A stretch of 51,001 nucleotides of DNA from Clostridia bacterium (GTDB lineage: Bacteria; Bacillota; Clostridia; Oscillospirales; Acutalibacteraceae): contig JAILMJ010000019.1 in the NCBI GenBank assembly GCA_024692685.1, positions 1 through 51,001 on the forward strand. Direction: 5' to 3'. A model generated the notes under the pieces. That model did not search any database. It was not told where the DNA came from and saw only the letters and a program-made list of their open reading frames with translations. The translations under genes were made by a program, and so were the position numbers. Positions within the stretch are counted from its first letter, which is position 1. The number at the start of each line of letters is the position of its first letter. Positions 44,309 through 51,001 of the stretch are shown here, one piece after another.

Positions 44309-44324
44309 TAAAAATCCTGTGTTT
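44287..44324 (-). terminator. Intrinsic terminator of the 44-50 kb sugar operon
   Basis: Read on the minus strand, AAACACAG (44324-44317) pairs with CTGTGTTT (44301-44294) across a 15-base loop, followed by an unbroken T-run. It lies 15 bases after the last stop codon of the operon. Confidence 0.75.
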
Positions 44325-44338
44325 GAACAAATATTTTT

Positions 44339-44902
44339 TCAGTATCTGTCTCCCGTTATTTTACTGCCGTACTTCTTAAGCTTTTTAAGCGGTTCAACGA
44401 GCGGAACAATAAGAAATCCCGCAACAAAATTTCCTGCGCAATGAATAGCGTCATAAGGCAATCCCGCAATTATCCATGTTATCATTCCTCTGAAATCAAG
44501 ATTAAACATAATTGCCTGGGCCGGCGCATAAAGAGAACCGAAAGCAAGCCCGTGCAAAGCACAGACAACAGGATATACAATCGACGCCTTCTTCTTTGAC
44601 AGATTCCGGGGAAGTAACATTGTAACCCCCCAAAGAATTGCCCACAAATATAAATAAGGTATCCACCAGAGGCTGAAGCCGGCGTAAATTCCGTTCAAAA
44701 GAATATATATGTATATTGGTATAAGTGCTTTTTTGCGGTAGACAACCGTATAAAGCATTGTAAGCATACCAAGCAAATGTATATTCGGAAGAGCCTCCAT
44801 CAGTATTTTTGAGACAAACATAATTGATCCGAGCATAGCAAAAACTGCCATCTCAAAAATATGAACGGACTGCTTTTCTTTTCTTTCGCCATTATTCATC
44901 AT
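44339..44902 (-). CDS. Small multi-pass membrane protein, ECF-transporter S-component-like
   Basis: The 187-residue protein has about five or six hydrophobic helices (FEMAVFAMLGSIMFVSKI, LGMLTMLYTVVY, LIPIYIYILLNGIYAGF, YLYLWAILWGVTML). The size and the N-terminal helix pattern resemble substrate-binding S components of ECF vitamin or metabolite importers, which need a shared ATPase module that is not in this window. The start overlaps the symporter gene by 11 bases, and it is the last gene of the operon. Other small membrane proteins could look similar, so the family call is tentative. Confidence 0.55.
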   Translation of the reverse strand: MMNNGERKEKQSVHIFEMAVFAMLGSIMFVSKILMEALPNIHLLGMLTMLYTVVYRKKALIPIYIYILLNGIYAGFSLWWIPYLYLWAILWGVTMLLPRNLSKKKASIVYPVVCALHGLAFGSLYAPAQAIMFNLDFRGMITWIIAGLPYDAIHCAGNFVAGFLIVPLVEPLKKLKKYGSKITGDRY

Positions 44903-46445
44903 TTCCGGTAATCAAAGACGCCTTTCGCTGTTCAATTTCTTTAAGCATTCTGTCATACTCTTCCTCATCAATCTTATTCTTTTTTCCGGAAATAAAGTAA
45001 GCAAAAGTGAGAAGAATAATGGGAATAAGTGTCATACAGAAAGCAAGTTTGATTGTCATATCACCGGGAACAGTTTTTATCACTTCACCGATGTTTTTGA
45101 GTTTATCGCTCTCAATTTTATCAAGAATCTGATTTATATCGGCAGGGTTTAACGCTCTGGCATTACTTGAGGCAATATTGGCTTCCTGCTCATAACCGGA
45201 TATTTTATTCGTAACACCGGTCATACCGATAATAAGATAAACAACCGTAACAATCAGCTGCTGTAACGCGCTTGACATTTTTGACATGAATGGTCTGAGA
45301 GAAAAAATAAGAGCTTCATCTCTTGAACCGGTTTTATATTCGTTATATTCAATCGTATTTGTAAATATAACCATTACAACCATCGAAAACCAGTTCTGCC
45401 CGAAACCTGTTATCAGAGCGCAAGCACACATACAGCCGAACTGAATGCCCGAAGGTAAAAGAGTGCCGCAAATTATAAAACCTGCATATCCGACTATTGA
45501 TGTAAGCAGCGCAAGCAAAAGCGCCTGTTTTCTTTTGAATTTTCTGCAAAGAACGGGAAAAACAAGCAAAAGAAGGCCTGCAGCTCCGGCATAAAATGCG
45601 GTAAACATGGTTACATAAGTTCCGTTATAACCAAACTTAAAGTATATATAGTATGCTGAAAATGCAGTGAGCATTGCTCCGCTCAGATTTGAAAGCAGTG
45701 TAATCAAGGTGGCCCATAAAAGCTGATCGTTATGAATTATAACGCTGAACATCTTTTTTAGCCCTATCCGTTCTTCTTTTTCAGGTTTGGAATTTCTGTC
45801 TTCCTTAACTCCGATGCAGCAGAACGACTGGCAGATAACAAACATAATGACAACAAACATAGACGCGGCTGCATAAGCTGTGATAGAGTTGCCGCCGATT
45901 GCATATTTTCCGGCTGTAAGCATCGGTACAAGACCGACGGTTGCAAGATTACCCATACCGCTGAAAAGATTTGCGAGGGCTACAATTTTATCTCTGTTTT
46001 CCGCTTTACTGGTAAGCGAGGGCATCATTGACCAGTATCCGATATCATTCATTGTAAATGTGATATCCCATATCAAATAAAGAATAATGAAAAGATATAT
46101 GAAATTCCAGCCTTGGAGACGGTTTGTAAACATAGCAATTACAGTTGCGCCGTTTGTAATGCAGCCTATCATTATCCATGGCTTAAATTTTCCAAATCTT
46201 GTGCGTGTATTCTCAACAACTCCACCCATTATCGGATCATTGAGGCCGTCCCAAATTCTGCATAAAACAAGAATGGTGCTTATAGCTGCAAACTGTTTAT
46301 CGGTTACCGACCTGGTAAAAAGAATATATGTGAGCAAAAAATTGTTGAACAATGCATAGGACATATCTCTGCCTATGCCGCCTAAACTGTAAACCCACTT
46401 GTTTCTGTTAAAATAAGCGTCAATTCCCTGCGGTTTATCTCTCAT
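44892..46445 (-). CDS. GPH-family sugar:cation symporter
   Basis: The 517-residue membrane protein has about 12 helices of the glycoside-pentoside-hexuronide type (MelB, XynB, YicJ relatives): YSLGGIGRDMSYALF, RIWDGLNDPIMGG, TRTRFGKFKPWIM and DIGYWSMMPSL. A central insertion and an extra-long loop near residues 395-430 precede the last helices. It probably imports the glycosides handled by the neighbouring enzymes. ATG at 46445 has GAGGTG six bases upstream and is preferred over the GTG at 46454. Confidence 0.9.
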   Translation of the reverse strand: MRDKPQGIDAYFNRNKWVYSLGGIGRDMSYALFNNFLLTYILFTRSVTDKQFAAISTILVLCRIWDGLNDPIMGGVVENTRTRFGKFKPWIMIGCITNGATVIAMFTNRLQGWNFIYLFIILYLIWDITFTMNDIGYWSMMPSLTSKAENRDKIVALANLFSGMGNLATVGLVPMLTAGKYAIGGNSITAYAAASMFVVIMFVICQSFCCIGVKEDRNSKPEKEERIGLKKMFSVIIHNDQLLWATLITLLSNLSGAMLTAFSAYYIYFKFGYNGTYVTMFTAFYAGAAGLLLLVFPVLCRKFKRKQALLLALLTSIVGYAGFIICGTLLPSGIQFGCMCACALITGFGQNWFSMVVMVIFTNTIEYNEYKTGSRDEALIFSLRPFMSKMSSALQQLIVTVVYLIIGMTGVTNKISGYEQEANIASSNARALNPADINQILDKIESDKLKNIGEVIKTVPGDMTIKLAFCMTLIPIILLTFAYFISGKKNKIDEEEYDRMLKEIEQRKASLITGNDE

Positions 46446-46455
46446 TATTATCACC

Positions 46456-47244
46456 TCATATAAATCCGTAAAAGTGAATAACGTTCATATCCTCTTCCAT
46501 ATCAAGACCGTGAGAACCTCTGTTGCCGTCAATCAGATGACAACCGTGATCGGGACAGAATCCGTAAAACACACTGTGATGTGACCAATACTTTTTCATA
46601 TTACAAACAAGTTTCTCATAAAATTTCAAGTCATGATGTAGGGCTTTCAGTGATGACTTGCCTTCGGGTCCGTGTGCATGCATATTACTGTCATAATCCG
46701 GATTATAAATAACTATTAAATCATATTTATCCTCTTTTATCAGTTTTAAAGCTTTAAGATTAACCGCATACATGTGCGGATAAATATAATAATCCATATT
46801 TCTTTCAAGAAATATTTTTGAAATACTATCCCCTGCTGTTGATACTATTGCGCATCTTTTGCCGTGGGATATCAGGACATCAAACAATGTTTCCGCTTTA
46901 AGGACCGGCTTTTCATATTTTTTTATTCCGTGAATTTCCGGCATAACCCCGGAGTACATTGAAGCAAAACAAACGGGAGTAACGCTCGGCAAAACGGATT
47001 TTAAGGATACAGTAACATCCGAAACATTTTCCGCTCCGATAAATTTTTCGGGGTATTTATCATAAAGCCAGGTTGCAACAGCGTCCGGGTTATATAACAA
47101 AACACGGTCAACCTTTTTTCCTTTTGCGAAAGACATTACTTTTTCATCGGAAGAAGCATCTCCCTCTGTTTTATCGATTCCGAAAAGCTCAAGTACAGTT
47201 GATTTAACGCTTGAAATACAGATTTCACTTTTTTCAATTCCCAT
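46456..47244 (-). CDS. Alkaline-phosphatase-superfamily (nucleotide pyrophosphatase/phosphodiesterase-like) protein
   Basis: The 262-residue protein shows the type I phosphodiesterase pattern in short form: a metal Asp near residue 54 (LLYNPDAVATW), the nucleophile Thr at about residue 89 (PSVTPVCFASMYSG) followed by PEIHGI, the YNPDYDSNMHAHGP block with Asp and His, and PDHGCH and GSHGLD for the second metal. Relatives hydrolyse phosphodiesters, including nucleotide sugars and phosphonates. There is no signal peptide. Its ribosome binding site AAGGAG lies inside the end of the preceding gene. It is shorter than typical NPP proteins (about 400 residues). Confidence 0.8.
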   Translation of the reverse strand: MGIEKSEICISSVKSTVLELFGIDKTEGDASSDEKVMSFAKGKKVDRVLLYNPDAVATWLYDKYPEKFIGAENVSDVTVSLKSVLPSVTPVCFASMYSGVMPEIHGIKKYEKPVLKAETLFDVLISHGKRCAIVSTAGDSISKIFLERNMDYYIYPHMYAVNLKALKLIKEDKYDLIVIYNPDYDSNMHAHGPEGKSSLKALHHDLKFYEKLVCNMKKYWSHHSVFYGFCPDHGCHLIDGNRGSHGLDMEEDMNVIHFYGFI

Positions 47245-47246
47245 AC

Positions 47247-48278
47247 TTAATAAAACTCCTTGTGGGCAATATTGACAAATTTTCTTCTGCGATATGTTAA
47301 ATGGGAAATTGATTTTATACCTCTGTTACCGACTTTTATAACGGTTCCGCCGTTAAACTGCATTCTGAAGCCGGAACCTTTGCCGACTTTTAAGGTGTAA
47401 GTCAGTCTTATTCCCTTCCAAAGCAGAGACCAATTATTCAAATGCTCGTGTCCGCAAAATACATATTTCAGCCCGTCTGTTTTACTTAAAATTTCAAAAA
47501 AGCCCCTGAAAACCGGATTACCTTTATTATCTCTTTCACAACAGATTTTTTCGTGGTTTTCTCCGATTACATCATATCCGTTTTTCCATTTTCCGTTTTC
47601 ATCCGTTGCATCTTCAAAGGCAAGCTGATAATCGGGAAGAGGAATATGCATAAAAACGGATGATTCTTTTGCAGAACTGTCTTTCGCATTTGAGTTGAAC
47701 CATTCCATTTGTGAATAATCAGGCTGACTGTGTCGGCTGTCAATCATATAAAGTCTTTCAACCGTTTCACCGTCAGGCTTTGCAATATCAATGATATAAT
47801 TGCCGACTCCCATTAAAGGATCTCCTTTGGCAAAAAGGCAATGAGGGGATTTCATCATAATACCGGCAAGGTAGTTTAAATCGCAATTTGTTTCGTCATC
47901 GTGATTCCCGAAAACAGGAGCCCAGAAAACCTGAAAGCTCTCCATCATATCCGTAAAAAATCTGATTGATGAATAAGACGATTTTCCGCAGACAATATCC
48001 CCGGTAACTGTTATAAGATCAGGTTTGACTTCAGAAACAAGTTTTTTAATTACCTCTGCCGCTTCGACGGCAAACGGCATTCTGATGTCGTAGTCAGAAA
48101 AATGGTTATCAGTAAGATTAAGAATTACAAATTCTTTATCAAATTCCTTTTTGATGAAAAAAATCTTATTTTCCGGTACTCCCGGACATCCTTTAAATAA
48201 ATACTTTTCCTTTTTATTTGAGAATCCCCAAAATTTAAAGTATTGTTTTAAGCTGAATTGCTTGATGTAATCTCCCAT
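47247..48278 (-). CDS. Calcineurin-like metallophosphoesterase
   Basis: The 343-residue protein has the full motif set: LTDNHFSD (the family DxH), TVTGDIVCG, VFGNHDDE, HIPLPDY and FCGHEHLNNW. This pattern resembles purple-acid-phosphatase-like / Dcr2-type proteins. It has no signal peptide. It lies 2 bases after the TIM-barrel gene with no Shine-Dalgarno of its own, so it is translationally coupled. It sits beside a second, unrelated phosphoesterase, so the pathway seems to need two phosphate-ester cleavages. Confidence 0.87.
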   Translation of the reverse strand: MGDYIKQFSLKQYFKFWGFSNKKEKYLFKGCPGVPENKIFFIKKEFDKEFVILNLTDNHFSDYDIRMPFAVEAAEVIKKLVSEVKPDLITVTGDIVCGKSSYSSIRFFTDMMESFQVFWAPVFGNHDDETNCDLNYLAGIMMKSPHCLFAKGDPLMGVGNYIIDIAKPDGETVERLYMIDSRHSQPDYSQMEWFNSNAKDSSAKESSVFMHIPLPDYQLAFEDATDENGKWKNGYDVIGENHEKICCERDNKGNPVFRGFFEILSKTDGLKYVFCGHEHLNNWSLLWKGIRLTYTLKVGKGSGFRMQFNGGTVIKVGNRGIKSISHLTYRRRKFVNIAHKEFY

Positions 48279-48280
48279 AA

Positions 48281-50461
48281 TTATCTGTGTATTTCGATTG
48301 TCAACGGTTCGTTTTCACTTCTGAACATAAGCAGAGTTGTTTTACCGTCACTTTCGTATTCCAGCCCGCACTTATCACCGTTAATTTGTGCATAAGAAGG
48401 AATAAAAGGCAGTCTTATTCTCATACAGGCATTCAATCCGGAAGCGCCGTGGGCTTTGATAACCGCACAATCATTACCTATTTCAAACGACTCTATTCTG
48501 CATGAAGTGCCGATAATATTTTCTTTATATTTATTTAAATCAACCAGCAGGGTATTATCGCCCGGATTTAATGTTTTATTGGTTATTATTTTGAAATCCG
48601 GAGTGAACATATCGGCAAATAATCCGTTAAATTCAACAGCAGTATCTACCGTGCTTTCATCAAATGCTGCAGCAATAATATAACCGCCGTTTTCAAGGAC
48701 AATGCTGTTTTTAAATTCAAATCTAAAACCTGCAATGTCAGCGGTCTTTTTAAAGAATTCTCTGATTTTTTTGCTTCCGTCCGCTGAGAAAAGTAACTTT
48801 GAAGGATTCTCATTCATAACGCCGACAAAGCCTTTTCCGCAATTAAATACCGCGTCGTTTCCGTCAGGAGCAATTCCGAGAACATCAAATAAATGATCAG
48901 CGGCAGTCGGATATTTGCCGCTCCACCAGCTGCTTATTCTATGGAACGGATCCTTGCCGTCACCTACATAGATGAGAATGCCGCCTCTCATTACCCATTC
49001 GGAAATTGCGGCGTTGACATCCGGATATTCCGGCTTCATATATTCATAACTCATTAAGAGAACATCATAATCATCAAGATAACCTGCATACCTTCTGGCA
49101 TTATCAATCAGAACAGGTCTGACCGGAATACCGTTTTTCAACAGCGGTAATGCCAGGCCGTAAAACCCGGGAAATGAATTCGAGGCCTGATATTTAAGAA
49201 GCAATTCTCTGTTTTCCCGTTCACTTTTCATCATATCGGCTATATCAGATATTAAGTCATCGGAATCAACAAGGACAGTTCCGGTTATTTCTTCAGGTTT
49301 TTCAGAAAATTCACTATCGGGATATTCTCTTTGATAAAGCTGACAGTCACCCATAAGAATACCTATATTCGACTTCCTGCTGTCGTCAGCTTCAATATTA
49401 CCGAGTGTATTGAACATATTATTCAATACCGTTCTGTAAGAATCCGGTATAGGCATAGAATCGGGACTGTCTTTAGGGTATTTCCCGCAAAAAACTCTGT
49501 TAGGCCAGGGACATATTTCATAAGAATTTACTTTGGGGTGCAACAATGAAGCGGTGATTATTTTGAAATAATTCTTTTCATAATCATCCCAGTCGAATAT
49601 AGGGTTATCTTCAATCGGGTCATGGAGGAACCACATTTTTCTGCCTGTGCCCTTAACAAGTTCCTGCATTACTCCGTATTCAAGATAAGCGGTTTCAAAA
49701 GTGCGCTCTGCATAAACGCCGTTATACCAGTTCTTTTCACGCGATGTTCCGGTCCATACCTGCGCGATACATCCGTCAACATAAGGCAAATCGGCAAGTT
49801 TCCCTTCGGGGCTGACTATTTTCCACTGAGTATAATTCAGCAGGCTGTGAGTGGGAACATAAAATCTGAGATCTTTGTCATACTTTATCTTTGCATAATT
49901 TTTAAGCGAAGCGCATACACGGTCAATCACTCTTGTAAATAAGTACGCTTTCAATCTTGAGCATTTGTATTTAGCGTCAACACTTTCATGAGGAGCGGAC
50001 CACGGCTCACGATAGTACATCTCGTATTCCTTTTTAAATGCAGGCGAGTAACCGGCTCTGTCCCAAAATTCCGGCTCTTCTACGTGAATGGCTTCAACAC
50101 CGAGGTCAACTATTTTTCTCAGTTTAACGGACAAATAATCGGAAAATGATATTGTAGGTACCATATAAGGCGTATTTTCACCGTGGACTATTTTATTACC
50201 GTATCTGTCCTCCTGGGCTTCATCCCAATGCAATCTTCCGTCAAAATCCCCGTTCAGATAATCCAGATAGCTGCCCCAGGAAATGCCTGTCATAAAATGA
50301 ATTACATAGCCGTTTTCCCTGAACGCTTTTATTCTTTCTTCAGAAGAATCATCAAGACGGTAAACCATAACAAAATCACATTTACAATCACAATCGGGAG
50401 TATACGGAGAACCGCTTTGATATCCTGTTCTTTCTTCTTTTTTGCTTCTTATAAATGCCAT
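48281..50461 (-). CDS. Unclassified glycoside-hydrolase-like protein (TIM barrel plus GATase-like domain)
   Basis: I cannot place this 726-residue protein in a named family. Residues 1 to about 330 look like a TIM barrel, with strand-end acidic motifs such as VEAIHVEEPEFWD near residue 125 and WFLHDPIED near 285. Residues about 360 to 560 look like a class I glutamine-amidotransferase fold (YDVLLMSYEYMKPEYPD, RGGILIYVGDG), as in the trimerisation domain of GH42 beta-galactosidases. The rest is a beta-sandwich. GH-A/GH42 enzymes share this order, so a retaining glycosidase with a glutamate pair is plausible. There is no signal peptide; an unusual CDCKC motif lies near residue 25. It is the first gene of the operon, with AGGAGG six bases upstream. 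Confidence 0.7.
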   Translation of the reverse strand: MAFIRSKKEERTGYQSGSPYTPDCDCKCDFVMVYRLDDSSEERIKAFRENGYVIHFMTGISWGSYLDYLNGDFDGRLHWDEAQEDRYGNKIVHGENTPYMVPTISFSDYLSVKLRKIVDLGVEAIHVEEPEFWDRAGYSPAFKKEYEMYYREPWSAPHESVDAKYKCSRLKAYLFTRVIDRVCASLKNYAKIKYDKDLRFYVPTHSLLNYTQWKIVSPEGKLADLPYVDGCIAQVWTGTSREKNWYNGVYAERTFETAYLEYGVMQELVKGTGRKMWFLHDPIEDNPIFDWDDYEKNYFKIITASLLHPKVNSYEICPWPNRVFCGKYPKDSPDSMPIPDSYRTVLNNMFNTLGNIEADDSRKSNIGILMGDCQLYQREYPDSEFSEKPEEITGTVLVDSDDLISDIADMMKSERENRELLLKYQASNSFPGFYGLALPLLKNGIPVRPVLIDNARRYAGYLDDYDVLLMSYEYMKPEYPDVNAAISEWVMRGGILIYVGDGKDPFHRISSWWSGKYPTAADHLFDVLGIAPDGNDAVFNCGKGFVGVMNENPSKLLFSADGSKKIREFFKKTADIAGFRFEFKNSIVLENGGYIIAAAFDESTVDTAVEFNGLFADMFTPDFKIITNKTLNPGDNTLLVDLNKYKENIIGTSCRIESFEIGNDCAVIKAHGASGLNACMRIRLPFIPSYAQINGDKCGLEYESDGKTTLLMFRSENEPLTIEIHR

Positions 50462-50511
50462 AAAAAAGCCTCCTGAAAAAGCACTGTAAATAACGAAAAA
50501 CAGTTATATAA

Positions 50512-50540
50512 ATTATAGCATACAAAAATATATTTGTCAT
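50512..50540 (-). promoter_or_regulatory. Promoter of the 44-50 kb sugar operon
   Basis: On the minus strand ATGACA (50535-50540) and TATAAT (50512-50517) are 17 bases apart. The -35 lies in GATGACAAATA, the same 11 bases found at the GH3 promoter (4423-4433). Confidence 0.75.
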
Positions 50541-50570
50541 CAAAAATATATAAGTATCGTCCGTAACACC

Positions 50571-50801
50571 TTACCCGCTAATGCTCTGCGGATTGCCGAA
50601 ATTCTCATCACTGCTGTGATTTTCTTTTAGAATTCTCTTGACCGGCTTGTCTATCTCGCTTCGGTCAAGCGACTCGACCTCATTGACAAGATTTCTGATG
50701 AAATCCTCATCGTAAACATCAAACAAACTGTCGCAAACAAGCTCCTCCAACTGCGAGCCATCGCCGTGTTTCTGATCTGAGGCAATAAAAAAGTCGTTGA
50801 A
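50571..50801 (-). pseudogene. Headless C-terminal gene remnant
   Basis: A minus-strand frame of 76 codons ends at TAA (50571-50573) and has protein-like composition: LEELVCDSLFDVYDEDFIRN then LVNEVESLDRSEIDKPVKRI, and an end NPQSISG. The helical, acidic pattern and higher G+C differ from the flanking AT-rich spacers. It has no ATG, GTG or TTG start and is cut off by an in-frame TAA at 50802-50804. It looks like the 3' remnant of a larger gene, perhaps from a mobile element. I do not recognise the family. Together with the two promoters it fills the gap between 50462 and 50875. Confidence 0.5.
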
Positions 50802-50818
50802 TTAATTTCAGGTAAATA

Positions 50819-50847
50819 TTGTATTTAATAAGGCTTTATGATAAAAT
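50819..50847 (+). promoter_or_regulatory. Promoter of the HD-domain gene
   Basis: TTGTAT (50819-50824) and TAAAAT (50842-50847) are 17 bases apart, with an extended -10 (TGA before TAAAAT). Confidence 0.6.
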
Positions 50848-50875
50848 AAAATATATATAGCAAGGGGGTCTGATA

Positions 50876-51001
50876 TTGGATAATAAATTTGAAGATGCTG
50901 TTATATTTGCTCTTAACGCACACAGCGGGCAAAAAAGAAAAGACGGCAGTATTTTTATTCTGCATCCGCTTGAAGTAGCAACAATTGTCGGTACCATGAC
51001 A
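50876..51001 (+). CDS. HD-domain protein, (p)ppGpp-hydrolase-like (3' end outside window)
   Basis: The first 42 codons are visible. The start is TTG at 50876 with AGGGGG about eight bases upstream. The peptide reads FEDAVIFALNAHSGQKRKDG then SIFILHPLEVATIV, which is the opening of the HD hydrolase fold seen in Rel/SpoT and in small Mesh1-type enzymes (compare AHNNQTRLSGEPYIVHPLSV in the rel gene here). A second, short alarmone hydrolase is the likeliest reading. The HD residues themselves lie beyond the edge, so activity cannot be judged. Confidence 0.8.
   Translation, partial: MDNKFEDAVIFALNAHSGQKRKDGSIFILHPLEVATIVGTMT

Noticed and set aside
1-51001. CRISPR array, insertion sequence or prophage
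   Set aside because: No regularly spaced repeats, transposase motifs or phage structural genes were seen; only one headless gene remnant near the right edge hints at past mobility.

Overview
The window is AT-rich, tightly packed bacterial DNA. It most likely comes from a Gram-positive anaerobe of the Clostridia (Oscillospirales/Ruminococcaceae type, gut or rumen). This rests on gene content and layout. The ylxM-ffh-rpsP-khpA-rimM-trmD block is in Firmicute order. HemZ, a SpoVB-like flippase, YdbC, YlxM, type III pantothenate kinase and a Rae1-like domain are all present. There is a domain-swapped GH3 enzyme of the kind known from Ruminococcus and Butyrivibrio. Start sites carry strong GGAGG-type ribosome binding sites, and TTG or GTG starts are frequent. 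Taxonomy is inferred from these traits, not from a marker comparison. I saw no insertion sequence, phage or CRISPR array.

Layout. 1-830: the 3' end of an unknown gene, then two tRNA-Leu genes (GAG, CAG) with terminators. 0.86-6.9 kb: a GH92 alpha-mannosidase-type gene with a metallophosphoesterase (minus strand), divergent from a circularly permuted GH3 glycosidase. 7.0-16.9 kb: a minus-strand housekeeping run, recJ-rel-dtd-MBL hydrolase-hemZ-spoVB-like and then mazG and hup. 17.0-21.5 kb: a PflX-type radical SAM protein divergent from coaX, then metY-metA (methionine by the O-acetylhomoserine route) and ydbC. 21.6-24.2 kb: a TetM/EF-G-type translational GTPase fused to a Rae1/YacP-like NYN ribonuclease domain, which I consider the most striking single gene. 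24.2-30.9 kb: a seven-gene run with a GDSL hydrolase, a PTS-EIIC-like permease, a secreted ceramidase-like protein, an MFS carrier, RodA and a membrane-anchored barnase with its barstar. 30.95-34.5 kb: the SRP / 30S maturation operon. 34.6-35.5 kb: rpmE and a YigZ protein. 35.5-37.9 kb: two secreted proteins, one of the CotH kinase family. 38-44.3 kb: GH38 alpha-mannosidase, a HAD phosphatase, thiamine pyrophosphokinase and phosphoglucomutase. 44.3-50.5 kb: a five-gene operon with a GH-like TIM-barrel protein, a metallophosphoesterase, an alkaline-phosphatase-superfamily protein, a GPH sugar symporter and an ECF-S-like membrane protein. 50.5-51 kb: a headless gene remnant and the start of an HD-domain gene.

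How the genes work together. Two sugar loci pair predicted cytoplasmic mannosidases (GH92, GH38) with phosphoesterases, and one of them adds a sugar symporter. They may take up and dismantle small mannose-containing, possibly phosphorylated, glycans. Their promoters share an 11-base block around the -35 element. The centre of the window is dominated by translation and its quality control (Rel, Dtd, SRP, RimM, TrmD, S16, L31, and the GTPase-nuclease fusion). In several places an intrinsic terminator sits directly in front of a gene with no room for a promoter, which suggests control by read-through.

All functions are read from motifs by eye; no database search was possible.
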